DNA from: an uncultured Eubacteriales bacterium
GTDB taxonomy: Bacteria > Bacillota > Clostridia > Oscillospirales > QAKW01
Length of the DNA stretch: 10,678 nt
Direction of reading: 5' to 3'
Assembly: GCA_934378025.1 (NCBI GenBank)
Contig: CAKRPM010000025.1
Coordinates: 1 to 10,678 of the forward strand
Part shown: in pieces, positions 1 through 7,499 of the stretch
Numbering within the stretch: the stretch's first letter is position 1
Layout of the letters: each line of letters opens with the position of its first letter
The notes under the pieces: generated by a model
What the model saw: the letters and a program-made list of their open reading frames with translations, nothing else
Database searches by the model: none
What the model was told of the DNA's origin: nothing
Program-made: the position numbers and the translations under genes

Positions 1-28
1 TTTATAAATAATATAAGAGAAAAAAATC

Positions 29-34
29 GGGAGG
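29..34 (+). promoter_or_regulatory. Ribosome binding site of the SDR gene
   Basis: A GGGAGG block ends 7 nt before the ATG at 42, which fixes that start. The 28 nt to its left are almost pure A/T and contain -10-like hexamers such as TATAAA (3-8), but no matching -35 lies inside the window, so no promoter is called. Confidence 0.75.
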
Positions 35-41
35 AAAGAAT

Positions 42-815
42 ATGGACATTGCGGTGATTACGGGTGCCAGCAGCGGCATGGGAAAAGAATTTGTGCTGCA
101 GCTGGATCGAACCGAGCGATATGATGAAATTTGGGTAATTGCGCGCAGCAGAGAAAAGCTGGAGGCGCTGAAAGAACAGGTGCGGCAACCGATCAGAGTG
201 CTGGCGTATGATTTGACCAAGGAGGAAAGCTTTGACGCTTTACAGAAGCTGTTGGAGCAGACAAAGCCGCATGTCCGTCTGCTGCTCAATTGCAGCGGGT
301 ACGGCAAATTCGGGGCGTTTGACACGGTGGATATCGTGGACGATTTGGGCATGATTGATTTGAATGTCAAAGCGGTGGTACGCATGAGTCGGCTGTGCCT
401 GCCGTATATGAAAAAAGGGGATCACTTGCTGAATTTGGATTCGCTGTCGGCCTTTCAAAGCGTGCCGTATTTGAATACCTATGCGGCGACAAAGGCATTT
501 GTGCTGAGCTACTCCCGCGGGCTGGCGGCGGAGCTTCGGCCGCGGGGCATCCATGTAATGGCCATTTGCCCGGGATGGGTAAAAACCGCCTTTTTTGACC
601 GTGCCGAGCAAAGCGATCCCAATGCGGTGACATATTTTAATATTCTCTTTACGCCCGAACAAATTATAAAAACGGCGCTGCGGGATATGAAAAAGGGCAA
701 AACAGTGTCCATTCATGATTTTCGTATTCGGGCGCAGGTATGCCTGGTGAAGTTTTTGCCGGCAAAATGGGTGAGCTATATTTGGTTAAAACAGCAGAAG
801 AAACCGATTCGATAA
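42..815 (+). CDS. Short-chain dehydrogenase/reductase (SDR), NAD(P)-dependent
   Basis: This is a 257-aa classical SDR, a single Rossmann-fold cytoplasmic oxidoreductase that normally interconverts a carbonyl and an alcohol using NAD(P)H. The cofactor glycine motif TGASSGMG is at residues 7-14. NCSG at 83-86 stands where classical SDRs have NNAG. The catalytic tetrad is complete: N108, S134, Y147 and K151, with the usual 13-residue Ser-Tyr and 4-residue Tyr-Lys spacing. PGWVKT (177-182) is the substrate/cofactor loop. Basic residues after strand 2 (ARSREKL, 34-40) favour NADP(H), by inference. The C-terminal 25 residues are hydrophobic and basic (around FLPAKW), as in membrane-peripheral SDRs of the DltE-like type. 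The start is set by GGGAGG at 7 nt. The substrate cannot be told from sequence. It may be co-transcribed with the two redox-type genes that follow 148 nt downstream. Confidence 0.93.
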   Translation: MDIAVITGASSGMGKEFVLQLDRTERYDEIWVIARSREKLEALKEQVRQPIRVLAYDLTKEESFDALQKLLEQTKPHVRLLLNCSGYGKFGAFDTVDIVDDLGMIDLNVKAVVRMSRLCLPYMKKGDHLLNLDSLSAFQSVPYLNTYAATKAFVLSYSRGLAAELRPRGIHVMAICPGWVKTAFFDRAEQSDPNAVTYFNILFTPEQIIKTALRDMKKGKTVSIHDFRIRAQVCLVKFLPAKWVSYIWLKQQKKPIR

Positions 816-963
816 GTCAAAAACAGCTATGACGGCGCAGGAAAAAGGGACGGTATGGTTTTGCGCGCTGCGGTGCAAAATATCTTAGAGGGAATTTTCC
901 GCATAGAAGGGAACACCGAGCGGCGGAAAACCCAACGATATTTTGTGACGGAGATGAAAAACA

Positions 964-1113
964 ATGCCAAACAAATGCCCCTGCCAAAGAAAATCCTGCC
1001 CATATCACCATCAATGCGATGCGTGCAAAAAGCATCATGCAGGCTTTAAAAGGCGACTTTCGGTGGCCTGCGAGCGAAAAAAGAAAAAAGGCGGGAGGAA
1101 AAAACATGAATAG
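964..1113 (+). CDS. Small Cys/His-rich protein, 49 aa, probably metal-binding
   Basis: A 49-codon ORF, ATG at 964 and TAG at 1111-1113. Cysteines are at 5, 7, 12, 18, 21 and 36 and histidines at 15, 16, 24 and 25, giving C-x-C-x4-C-x5-C-x2-C-x2-HH-x10-C. The last third is very basic (about half Lys/Arg). This layout resembles short Cys-rich proteins I recall from many Firmicutes (CxC, then C..H..C..C..HH, then a final Cys before a basic tail); their function is unknown, and zinc or Fe-S binding is plausible inference. A GGAG lies 10 nt upstream (950-953). The stop overlaps the start of the membrane flavodoxin gene by 8 nt, and the Shine-Dalgarno of that gene lies inside this one, so coupling is likely. 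Six Cys and four grouped His in 49 codons are hard to explain as a chance ORF. Function not assigned. Confidence 0.72.
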   Translation: MPNKCPCQRKSCPYHHQCDACKKHHAGFKRRLSVACERKKKKGGRKKHE

Positions 1114-2014
1114 CAGATATCAAACAGCGCGGCGCTTTTTGATTTTTTGGACGCTGTTTATCGGCGTGGGCGCGGTGGCGGGCGCTGTGGGCATGCTGGT
1201 CGATCCGAGCGGAAAGGCGATGGGAATGGACGCCATGCTGCCGTATTTTCAGGTGCTGCCGATGGCGGATGTGTTGTTTCAGGATTTTGTCTTTTCGGGC
1301 ATTGCGCTGTTCATTGTGAACGGCGTGACCAATTTGACGGCGGCGGGGTTGCTGCTGGCCAAACGGAAAAGCGGTGTGATTGCGGGCGGCATTTTCGGGG
1401 GAACATTGATGCTGTGGATTTGTATTCAGTTTTATATGTTTCCCATGAATTTTATGTCTACGGCTTATTTTGTGTTCGGCTTTTGCCAGGCGGCGACCGG
1501 ATATGCGGCATGGGTGTTTGAAAAGCAGGAGTCCTTTTGCGCAGCACCTGCCGATGAGGGGAAAATCGGAACAAATCCGCGGCGGCTGGTGGTATTCTTT
1601 TCGCGCATGGGTTATGTAAAAAAAGCGGCCTATGAGGAGGCCGAGCGCACCGGAGCGTCGCTTTATGAAATCAAAGCCACGGAAAAAACGGATGGAACCG
1701 CGGGATTTTGGTGGTGCGGCCGATTTGCCATGCATCGATGGGATATGCCGATTCAACCGATTGACATTGACCTTTCCCGCTACGAGCATGTGACTGTTTG
1801 TTCGCCGATTTGGGTGTTTTCCATGGCGGCGCCGGTGAGGAGCTTTTGCCGTGCGGCGGCCGGGAAAATCCGTGAGGTGGATTACATATTTGTGCGGCAC
1901 ACCAAAGGAAAATGCGAAAATGAGGCGCGCGAGGCCGATCGTCTGTTGGGACTGCGGCACACGCAAAAGCGAAGTATATGCTGCAAGATGGGTGCCTACA
2001 AAGAAATCGAATAA
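1106..2014 (+). CDS. Four-helix membrane protein fused to a flavodoxin-like domain
   Basis: The protein has 302 aa. Hydrophobic segments at about 11-30, 61-84, 90-112 and 117-138 form a four-helix membrane domain. A linker (139-158) leads to a flavodoxin-like alpha/beta domain from about 160 to the end. That domain shows the first beta strand (RLVVFF, 160-165), a loop SRMGYV (166-171) where flavodoxins carry SxTGNT for the FMN phosphate, and SPIWVFSMAAPVRSF (233-247), which matches the second FMN loop. A conspicuous GFWWCGRFAMHRWDMP (200-215) is probably specific to the subfamily. The domain probably acts on the cytoplasmic face as a flavin-dependent redox module, but the altered phosphate loop leaves FMN binding uncertain. 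The start at 1106 is chosen because GGGAGG (1093-1098) lies 7 nt upstream; an in-frame ATG at 1019 has no such site and would put the small upstream gene wholly in overlap. Substrate unknown. Confidence 0.85.
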   Translation: MNSRYQTARRFLIFWTLFIGVGAVAGAVGMLVDPSGKAMGMDAMLPYFQVLPMADVLFQDFVFSGIALFIVNGVTNLTAAGLLLAKRKSGVIAGGIFGGTLMLWICIQFYMFPMNFMSTAYFVFGFCQAATGYAAWVFEKQESFCAAPADEGKIGTNPRRLVVFFSRMGYVKKAAYEEAERTGASLYEIKATEKTDGTAGFWWCGRFAMHRWDMPIQPIDIDLSRYEHVTVCSPIWVFSMAAPVRSFCRAAAGKIREVDYIFVRHTKGKCENEAREADRLLGLRHTQKRSICCKMGAYKEIE

Positions 2015-2053
2015 AAAGAGGCTGTAAAAACTTTTGTTTTTACAGCCTCTTTT
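2014..2053. terminator. Bidirectional intrinsic terminator between convergent units
   Basis: Arms AAAAGAGGCTGTAAAAA (2014-2030) and its exact complement (2037-2053) make a 17-bp stem with a 6-nt loop (CTTTTG). The A/T-rich outer stem supplies a T-run on either strand. It fills the 42-nt gap between the flavodoxin-fusion stop (2014) and the subunit D stop (2057), so it probably ends both transcription units. Confidence 0.92.
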
Positions 2054-2056
2054 GTG

Positions 2057-2665
2057 CTATTTTTGCTTGGTGTGTTTAATGACTTTCATGCGGATGAATT
2101 CTTCCCGTTCTTTTTCATCCAGTGCGTCGGTGATAAAAGCAATGGTTTGCTCATGATTGGGAATGATAATGTTTTTCAAGGCGCCGACGCGTTTTTGCGT
2201 TTTTTTAATGGCCAGCGCCAGACGGTAAATGGATGTTTCCACCTCCGCCAAATGGGCGCAAAGGAGTTTTACCTTGGTGAATTTTTCAAAGGCCGCGTCC
2301 AGTTCCGAACCGGTGGACAAAAGGGCATATTCCGGTTCTTCCGTGTTTTCACGGTGTTTGATTTGCGGAATTTCGACCCCCATAACGCTGCGCCGTAAAA
2401 TGGTAAAGCGATCGTCCGGCGGCACTGCGGCTACCAGTGAATGAATGGAGCCGGTGGTGATGTTCGCCATTTGCAGTGCGGCGTATGCCTGTGTAAAGGT
2501 GGTGTTGATCTGCGCCTGAATTTCCTTGGCGTCGTCAATCAAATCCATCATTTCACGGACTAAAATATTATGTTTTCGATCCATCAAATCAAAGCCGGTT
2601 TTGGCCAGTGCCAACGATTTTTTGGTGGCAATTAAATTCCCTTTGGTGGGAAAAACATTGTTCAT
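2057..2665 (-). CDS. ntpD: V/A-type ATPase subunit D (central rotor shaft)
   Basis: A 202-aa protein, normal length for the family. Subunit D is the long antiparallel coiled coil that forms the central axle inside the A3B3 head and, with subunit F, passes torque to the membrane ring. The N-terminal signature FPTKGNLIATKKSLALA (5-21) and the following KHNILVREMMDL (31-42) are typical. So is the C-terminal KRVGALKNIIIPNHEQTI (158-175) followed by LDEKEREEFIRMK (182-194). It is the last gene of the operon, 61 nt after subunit B, and is followed directly by the terminator. The start ATG at 2665 has AAAGGAG about 11 nt upstream, a slightly long spacing. That site lies in a 15-nt block repeated before subunit E. 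Confidence 0.96.
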   Translation of the reverse strand: MNNVFPTKGNLIATKKSLALAKTGFDLMDRKHNILVREMMDLIDDAKEIQAQINTTFTQAYAALQMANITTGSIHSLVAAVPPDDRFTILRRSVMGVEIPQIKHRENTEEPEYALLSTGSELDAAFEKFTKVKLLCAHLAEVETSIYRLALAIKKTQKRVGALKNIIIPNHEQTIAFITDALDEKEREEFIRMKVIKHTKQK

Positions 2666-2677
2666 GATTGCGGACGC

Positions 2678-2692
2678 TCCTTTCCGCTACGC
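2678..2692 (-). repeat. 15-nt leader block, copy before subunit D
   Basis: On the - strand this reads GCGTAGCGGAAAGGA and includes the Shine-Dalgarno of subunit D. It ends 12 nt before the ATG at 2665. An identical copy sits at 6504-6518 before subunit E, also 12 nt from a start codon. Confidence 0.8.
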
Positions 2693-2726
2693 ACCGGAAA
2701 TTCGGCGCATAGAAGTTTATAAGATT

Positions 2727-4106
2727 TTACTTTGCGGACGGCAAAAATTCGTCCAGCAGCTTGCTGTCAACGCGCGTCAGTTCGCTGCGCGGCAACAGGG
2801 ACAGCAGCTTCCAGCCCAGATCCAGCGATTGCTCAATGGATCGGCTTTCGCCCGGCTGTTGATGGATAAAGCTGTTTTCAAACTGTCTGCCGAATTCCAT
2901 ATAGCATTTGTCGGCGTCGGACAATTCCTCCTCGCCGATAACGCCGGCCAGCGAACGAATGTCCAAAACCTTGGCATAGGCAGCAAAAAGCTGTGCGCTC
3001 AGTGCGGAGTGATCTTTGCGGGTAAAGCCTTCGCCGATACCGTCTTTCATCAGACGGGACAGGGAGTTGAGCACCGATACCGGCGGGAAAATCCCGTTTT
3101 GCGAAAGCGATCTTTCCAGCACGATCTGCCCCTCGGTAATATACCCGGTAAGGTCGGGAATGGGGTGGGTGATATCGTCGTTGGGCATGGTCAAAATCGG
3201 GATTTGCGTCACCGATCCGTTTTTGCCCTTGATCATACCGGCCCGTTCATAAAGGGAAGCAAAATCCGAATACAGATAACCGGGGTAACCCTTTCTGCCC
3301 GGAATTTCACCTTTAGAGGAGGACAGCTCGCGCAGTGCCTCGGCATAAGAGGTCATATCCGTCATGATGACCAGTACGTGCATGCCCTTTTCAAAAGCCA
3401 AGTATTCGGCCGCCGTCAGCGCGCACCGCGGTGTGATAATCCGTTCGATGATCGGATCGTCCGCCAAGTTTAAAAACATGGCCACACGTCCGAGCGATCC
3501 GCTTTCTTCAAAAGCACGCTTAAAATAGTCCGCCACATCGTGCTTGACGCCCATGGCGGCAAAGATGATGGCAAAATTGTTTTTTTCGTCGCCCGCCAGC
3601 TTTGCACCGGTGGCAATTTGCACCGCCAGCTTGTCGTGCGCGATACCGCTGCCTGAAAAAATCGGCAGCTTTTGCCCGCGGATCAGCGTCATCAGGGTAT
3701 CAATCGAGGAAATGCCCGTTTCGATAAAATTGCGCGGGTATTGGCGCGAAACAGGATTGATCGCCGCACCGTTGACATCCATGCGCGTTTTGCAGTAGAT
3801 GTTGCCCAGGCCGTCGATCGGCTGCCCGATACCGTTCATGACCCGCCCGAGGATTTCTTCGCTCAGGCCGAGTTTCATCGATTCGCCCGTAAAGGACGAA
3901 ACCGTATTTTCCAGAGAGATGCCGCCCGTGCCTTCAAAAACCTGAATGACGGCTCTGTCGCCCTCCAGCTGAATGACCTTGCCGCGGCGGCGCGCACCGT
4001 TTTCCGGCACCAGATCCACCATCTCGTCATAGGCAACGTTTTGTACATTCTCCAATATTACCAGAGGACCTTTAATTTCTTGGATGGATAAGTATTGAAT
4101 TTTCAT
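2727..4106 (-). CDS. ntpB: V/A-type ATPase subunit B (non-catalytic head subunit)
   Basis: This 459-aa protein alternates with subunit A in the A3B3 hexamer. It shows the N-terminal beta-barrel ([20 protein letters not shown], 13-32), then the nucleotide-fold core. As expected for B, the P-loop is degenerate: [11 protein letters not shown] (151-161) has no [28 protein letters not shown] (215-239) and [12 protein letters not shown] (249-260) are conserved. R351 in [13 protein letters not shown] corresponds to the arginine that reaches the catalytic site on A. The start is placed at the ATG at 4106: homologues begin with a similar short stretch before GPLV, and a GGGGTGA site lies just upstream across the end of subunit A. 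The open frame runs on to 4211, but that would overlap subunit A by about 95 nt. The gap from the A stop is 10 nt. Confidence 0.97.
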   Translation of the reverse strand: MKIQYLSIQEIKGPLVILENVQNVAYDEMVDLVPENGARRRGKVIQLEGDRAVIQVFEGTGGISLENTVSSFTGESMKLGLSEEILGRVMNGIGQPIDGLGNIYCKTRMDVNGAAINPVSRQYPRNFIETGISSIDTLMTLIRGQKLPIFSGSGIAHDKLAVQIATGAKLAGDEKNNFAIIFAAMGVKHDVADYFKRAFEESGSLGRVAMFLNLADDPIIERIITPRCALTAAEYLAFEKGMHVLVIMTDMTSYAEALRELSSSKGEIPGRKGYPGYLYSDFASLYERAGMIKGKNGSVTQIPILTMPNDDITHPIPDLTGYITEGQIVLERSLSQNGIFPPVSVLNSLSRLMKDGIGEGFTRKDHSALSAQLFAAYAKVLDIRSLAGVIGEEELSDADKCYMEFGRQFENSFIHQQPGESRSIEQSLDLGWKLLSLLPRSELTRVDSKLLDEFLPSAK

Positions 4107-4116
4107 AAGGTCACCC

Positions 4117-5877
<1,761 letters not shown>

Positions 5878-5885
5878 GTTCTCAC

Positions 5886-6491
5886 CTACTGAATTTCTGT
5901 GCCCAAGCCGCTGATTTCCAAAAACCGTTCCATTGCATGGGCCATGTTACTGTCAATGGTATAGTCCAGCAAAATATGCTTTTTGCGATCCTCTACCTTG
6001 CATCCGCCGAAACGAATCGACGCGTCTGTTTCAAACTTGGCATGCGGCAAAAACTGCTCGGTCAACGCCCGCTCGCCCTGATCCTTTTCGGGCAAAACCA
6101 CGGTGACTTTATCGCTGAGCATGGCAAGATTGGTATTTTTAAATTGCTTTTTTAAAGAAGCAAGATACTCCTCGGATTTTGTATAGGCGGAAATCCGTGC
6201 TTCCACCTCGTCCGAAACGGCCTTTTCAATCTCCATTCTGCGGCGCAGCAGCGTTTTCTTGGCCTGAAATTTTTTGTCATTCAGGGCACGGGTGATGCGC
6301 AATTGCTCGGCGGCGGTTTCTCTTTGAACTTTTTCCAAAGAATCGGCCAGCGCTTTTTCGCGTGCTTCTTGCGTGGCTTTTGCTTTGGCGGCGGCAAAGG
6401 CCGCCTGCTTTTCCTCCCGTTCTCTTTCGGCATCCGCTAAAACGGCGGCGCGAAAAGAACCCAGAAGATTTTCAATTTGTTTTTGTTCCAT
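5886..6491 (-). CDS. ntpE: V/A-type ATPase subunit E (peripheral stalk)
   Basis: A 201-aa protein. The N-terminal half (to about 110) is a charged, Ala/Glu/Lys/Arg-rich coiled coil that pairs with subunit G/H to make the peripheral stalk. The C-terminal part is globular and binds the top of the head. It contains FGGCKVEDRKKHILLDYTID (about 161-180), the family's Gly-Gly, then Asp-x-Thr pattern. Two ATGs are possible. The one at 6503 directly abuts the AAAGGA site (no spacer), so I prefer the ATG at 6491, 12 nt away. That is the same spacing as between the identical leader block and the subunit D start. The choice changes only 4 residues. The gap before it (to subunit F) is the largest of the operon and is structured. 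Confidence 0.93.
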   Translation of the reverse strand: MEQKQIENLLGSFRAAVLADAEREREEKQAAFAAAKAKATQEAREKALADSLEKVQRETAAEQLRITRALNDKKFQAKKTLLRRRMEIEKAVSDEVEARISAYTKSEEYLASLKKQFKNTNLAMLSDKVTVVLPEKDQGERALTEQFLPHAKFETDASIRFGGCKVEDRKKHILLDYTIDSNMAHAMERFLEISGLGTEIQ

Positions 6492-6503
6492 GGTTGTGGC
6501 CAT

Positions 6504-6518
6504 TCCTTTCCGCTACGC
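6504..6518 (-). repeat. 15-nt leader block, copy before subunit E
   Basis: Identical to 2678-2692 (GCGTAGCGGAAAGGA on the - strand). It includes the probable Shine-Dalgarno of subunit E and ends 12 nt before the preferred ATG at 6491. The flanks on either side differ from those of the other copy. Confidence 0.8.
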
Positions 6519-6520
6519 GA

Positions 6521-6559
6521 CAAGGCACAAATGATCCGAGAAAGGTCATTTGTGCTTTG
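6521..6559. other. Inverted repeat 1 in the F-E intergenic region
   Basis: Arms 6521-6534 (CAAGGCACAAATGA) and 6546-6559 (TCATTTGTGCTTTG) pair over 14 positions, 10 of them a perfect run, with one G-T wobble and an 11-nt loop. A T5 tract follows on the + strand (6560-6564), so it has terminator form only against the direction of the operon. On the operon mRNA it would be a hairpin just upstream of the subunit E ribosome site. Confidence 0.75.
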
Positions 6560-6584
6560 TTTTTCGGCCGTATGGGCGAAAAAC
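6559..6584. other. Inverted repeat 2 in the F-E intergenic region
   Basis: GTTTTTCG (6559-6566) and CGAAAAAC (6577-6584) form a perfect 8-bp stem. After one mismatch, CC/GG can extend it around a GTAT loop. It abuts inverted repeat 1 and shares position 6559, so the two hairpins may stack or compete. Confidence 0.6.
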
Positions 6585-6611
6585 AGCGCATAAAAATTTT
6601 TCTTTGGTTCC

Positions 6612-6641
6612 GAGGATCGGGCGGTTGCGCCCGGTTTCCTC
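6612..6641 (-). other. GC-rich hairpin overlapping the subunit F stop codon
   Basis: On the - strand GAGGA (6641-6637) pairs with TCCTC (6616-6612), and inside it CGGGCG (6633-6628) pairs with CGCCCG (6623-6618) around a 4-nt loop, with a small internal loop between the two stems. The first stem base is within the TGA stop of subunit F. No T-run follows at once; a TTTTT comes about 15 nt later on the - strand, so it is at best a weak terminator. It could protect the upstream part of the mRNA from 3' decay. Confidence 0.65.
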
Positions 6642-6948
6642 AGATTTTAATACCGATGGCAAGCCGGATATATTCGGAAATCGCATTTTCACTGCGCCCC
6701 GAACCGTGCCGATCGGGAATTTCCACCAGCAGAGGGGTGGAAAGCGTTCTCTTTAGCTTGCTGATTTTTGCGGGGCAGAGATCCACCAGCTTTTCTGTCA
6801 GTAACAAAATGCCGATGTCTTGATCTGCCACGGCCTTTTCCAGCGCGTCGGACAATTCCTTTTCGGTGTGTACCACCACGCCGTCCACACCGCACAGGCG
6901 AAAGCCCATGTAGGTGTCGTTATTGTCCGAAATGACAAACATCTGCAT
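6640..6948 (-). CDS. ntpG: V/A-type ATPase subunit F (rotor shaft)
   Basis: This is a 102-aa protein of usual length (subunit F; named NtpG in the Enterococcus scheme). It binds the lower end of subunit D and is part of the rotor; it has a CheY-like fold. The start MQMFVISDNNDTYMGFRLCG (1-20) and the end EIPDRHGSGRSENAISEYI (about 75-93) are clear family signatures. The start at 6948 is chosen because GGAG (6955-6958) lies 6 nt upstream and homologues begin just before MFVISD. The open frame continues upstream to an ATG at 6972 without a good ribosome site. It lies 79 nt after subunit K. Confidence 0.95.
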   Translation of the reverse strand: MQMFVISDNNDTYMGFRLCGVDGVVVHTEKELSDALEKAVADQDIGILLLTEKLVDLCPAKISKLKRTLSTPLLVEIPDRHGSGRSENAISEYIRLAIGIKI

Positions 6949-6989
6949 AATAATCTCCATTCTGCCGCTCAAAAGCCGTCTGCTTCAGG

Positions 6990-7001
6990 CGCTTTAAAGC
7001 G
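6990..7001. other. Perfect palindrome in the K-F intergenic gap
   Basis: CGCTTTAAAGCG is a 12-nt perfect palindrome in the middle of the 79-nt gap between the subunit K stop and the subunit F ribosome site. It could be a small mRNA hairpin or a protein site. No T-run follows, so it is not a terminator. Function unknown. Confidence 0.45.
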
Positions 7002-7027
7002 ACCGACAAGTGTTGCGGAAAACCCAC

Positions 7028-7477
7028 TTAGATAACAAACAAAATCAAGAAGGCGACCAACAGACCGTAAATGGCGATACCTTCGCCCAGCGCAACGAAA
7101 ATCAAGGATTTACCGAAGGTAGAGGGATCCTCGGCCATGGCGCCGATTGCAGCGGAAGCGGCAGGACCTACGGCCAAACCGCCGCCGATACCGGCCAGAC
7201 CGACGGCAATGCCGGCGGCAAGTGCATAAAAGGCTTTGTCAGACAGTCCGCTTGCGACCGCGGCAGCGTTGCCGGCGGTGGCAGCGTCGCCCTCTGCGGC
7301 GGCAAAAGCGAAAATCGGAACCATAATGCCGATCATCATAATCATGCCGAAAGCTGACAGGTTGCAGTAAAAACGGCGTTTGGCTTTTTTGGCGTCGCAT
7401 TTTCCGGCGATCACCGGCAAAATGGGCAGCAAAATCAGACCGAATGCGATGGTAACAAATAAGAATGCGTAAAACAT
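7028..7477 (-). CDS. ntpK: V/A-type ATPase subunit K (proteolipid, rotor ring)
   Basis: A 149-aa membrane protein whose copies form the ion-carrying rotor ring. Four hydrophobic segments are visible: about 3-24, 40-60, 83-110 and 122-148. Only the last two are recognisable as the proteolipid hairpin: the Gly/Ala-rich helix AGIAVGLAGIGGGLAVGPAA, the loop AEDPS (115-119), and ALGEGIAIYGLL (129-140) with the ion-binding carboxylate E132. The first two segments do not repeat that pattern, so this is not the duplicated 16-kDa form. Segment 2 follows KAKRR and ends AFA (57-59), followed by AAEGD, which looks like a signal-peptidase I site. Cleavage there would leave a two-helix proteolipid of 90 aa. 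No Gln is seen in the helix opposite E132, which argues weakly for H+ rather than Na+. GGAGG lies 8-9 nt upstream of the ATG. Confidence 0.95.
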   Translation of the reverse strand: MFYAFLFVTIAFGLILLPILPVIAGKCDAKKAKRRFYCNLSAFGMIMMIGIMVPIFAFAAAEGDAATAGNAAAVASGLSDKAFYALAAGIAVGLAGIGGGLAVGPAASAAIGAMAEDPSTFGKSLIFVALGEGIAIYGLLVAFLILFVI

Positions 7478-7499
7478 GTTTTTTTCCTCCGATTTTATT

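Noticed and set aside
816..963. A gene or promoter in the SDR to Cys-rich gap
   Set aside because: Only a 19-codon frame without motif (828-887) and no convincing -35/-10 pair; TTTTGC and TATCTT elements here are too weak to call.
855..1049. 64-aa + strand frame between the SDR and flavodoxin genes
   Set aside because: No motif and no ribosome site. It overlaps the Cys/His-rich frame, which has far better support.
1019..1105. N-terminal extension of the membrane flavodoxin by 29 residues
   Set aside because: The extension is a charged, low-complexity stretch and overlaps the Cys/His-rich gene. GGGAGG 7 nt before the ATG at 1106 is decisive.
1046..1966. 306-aa open frame on the - strand opposite the membrane flavodoxin
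   Set aside because: It is Arg/His-rich without domain signs, which is typical of antisense translation; the + strand frame has membrane helices and flavodoxin motifs.
2526..3473. 315-aa open frame on the + strand opposite subunits D and B
   Set aside because: It is antisense to well-conserved genes, shows no family motif, and is low-complexity. Such frames are common opposite GC-biased third positions.
6492..6503. ATG at 6503 as the subunit E start
   Set aside because: The Shine-Dalgarno abuts it with no spacer; the ATG at 6491 has the same 12-nt spacing as subunit D. The difference is only 4 residues, so doubt remains.
6949..6972. N-terminal extension of subunit F by 8 residues
   Set aside because: It would run through the GGAG site that serves the ATG at 6948, and homologues start at about that ATG.
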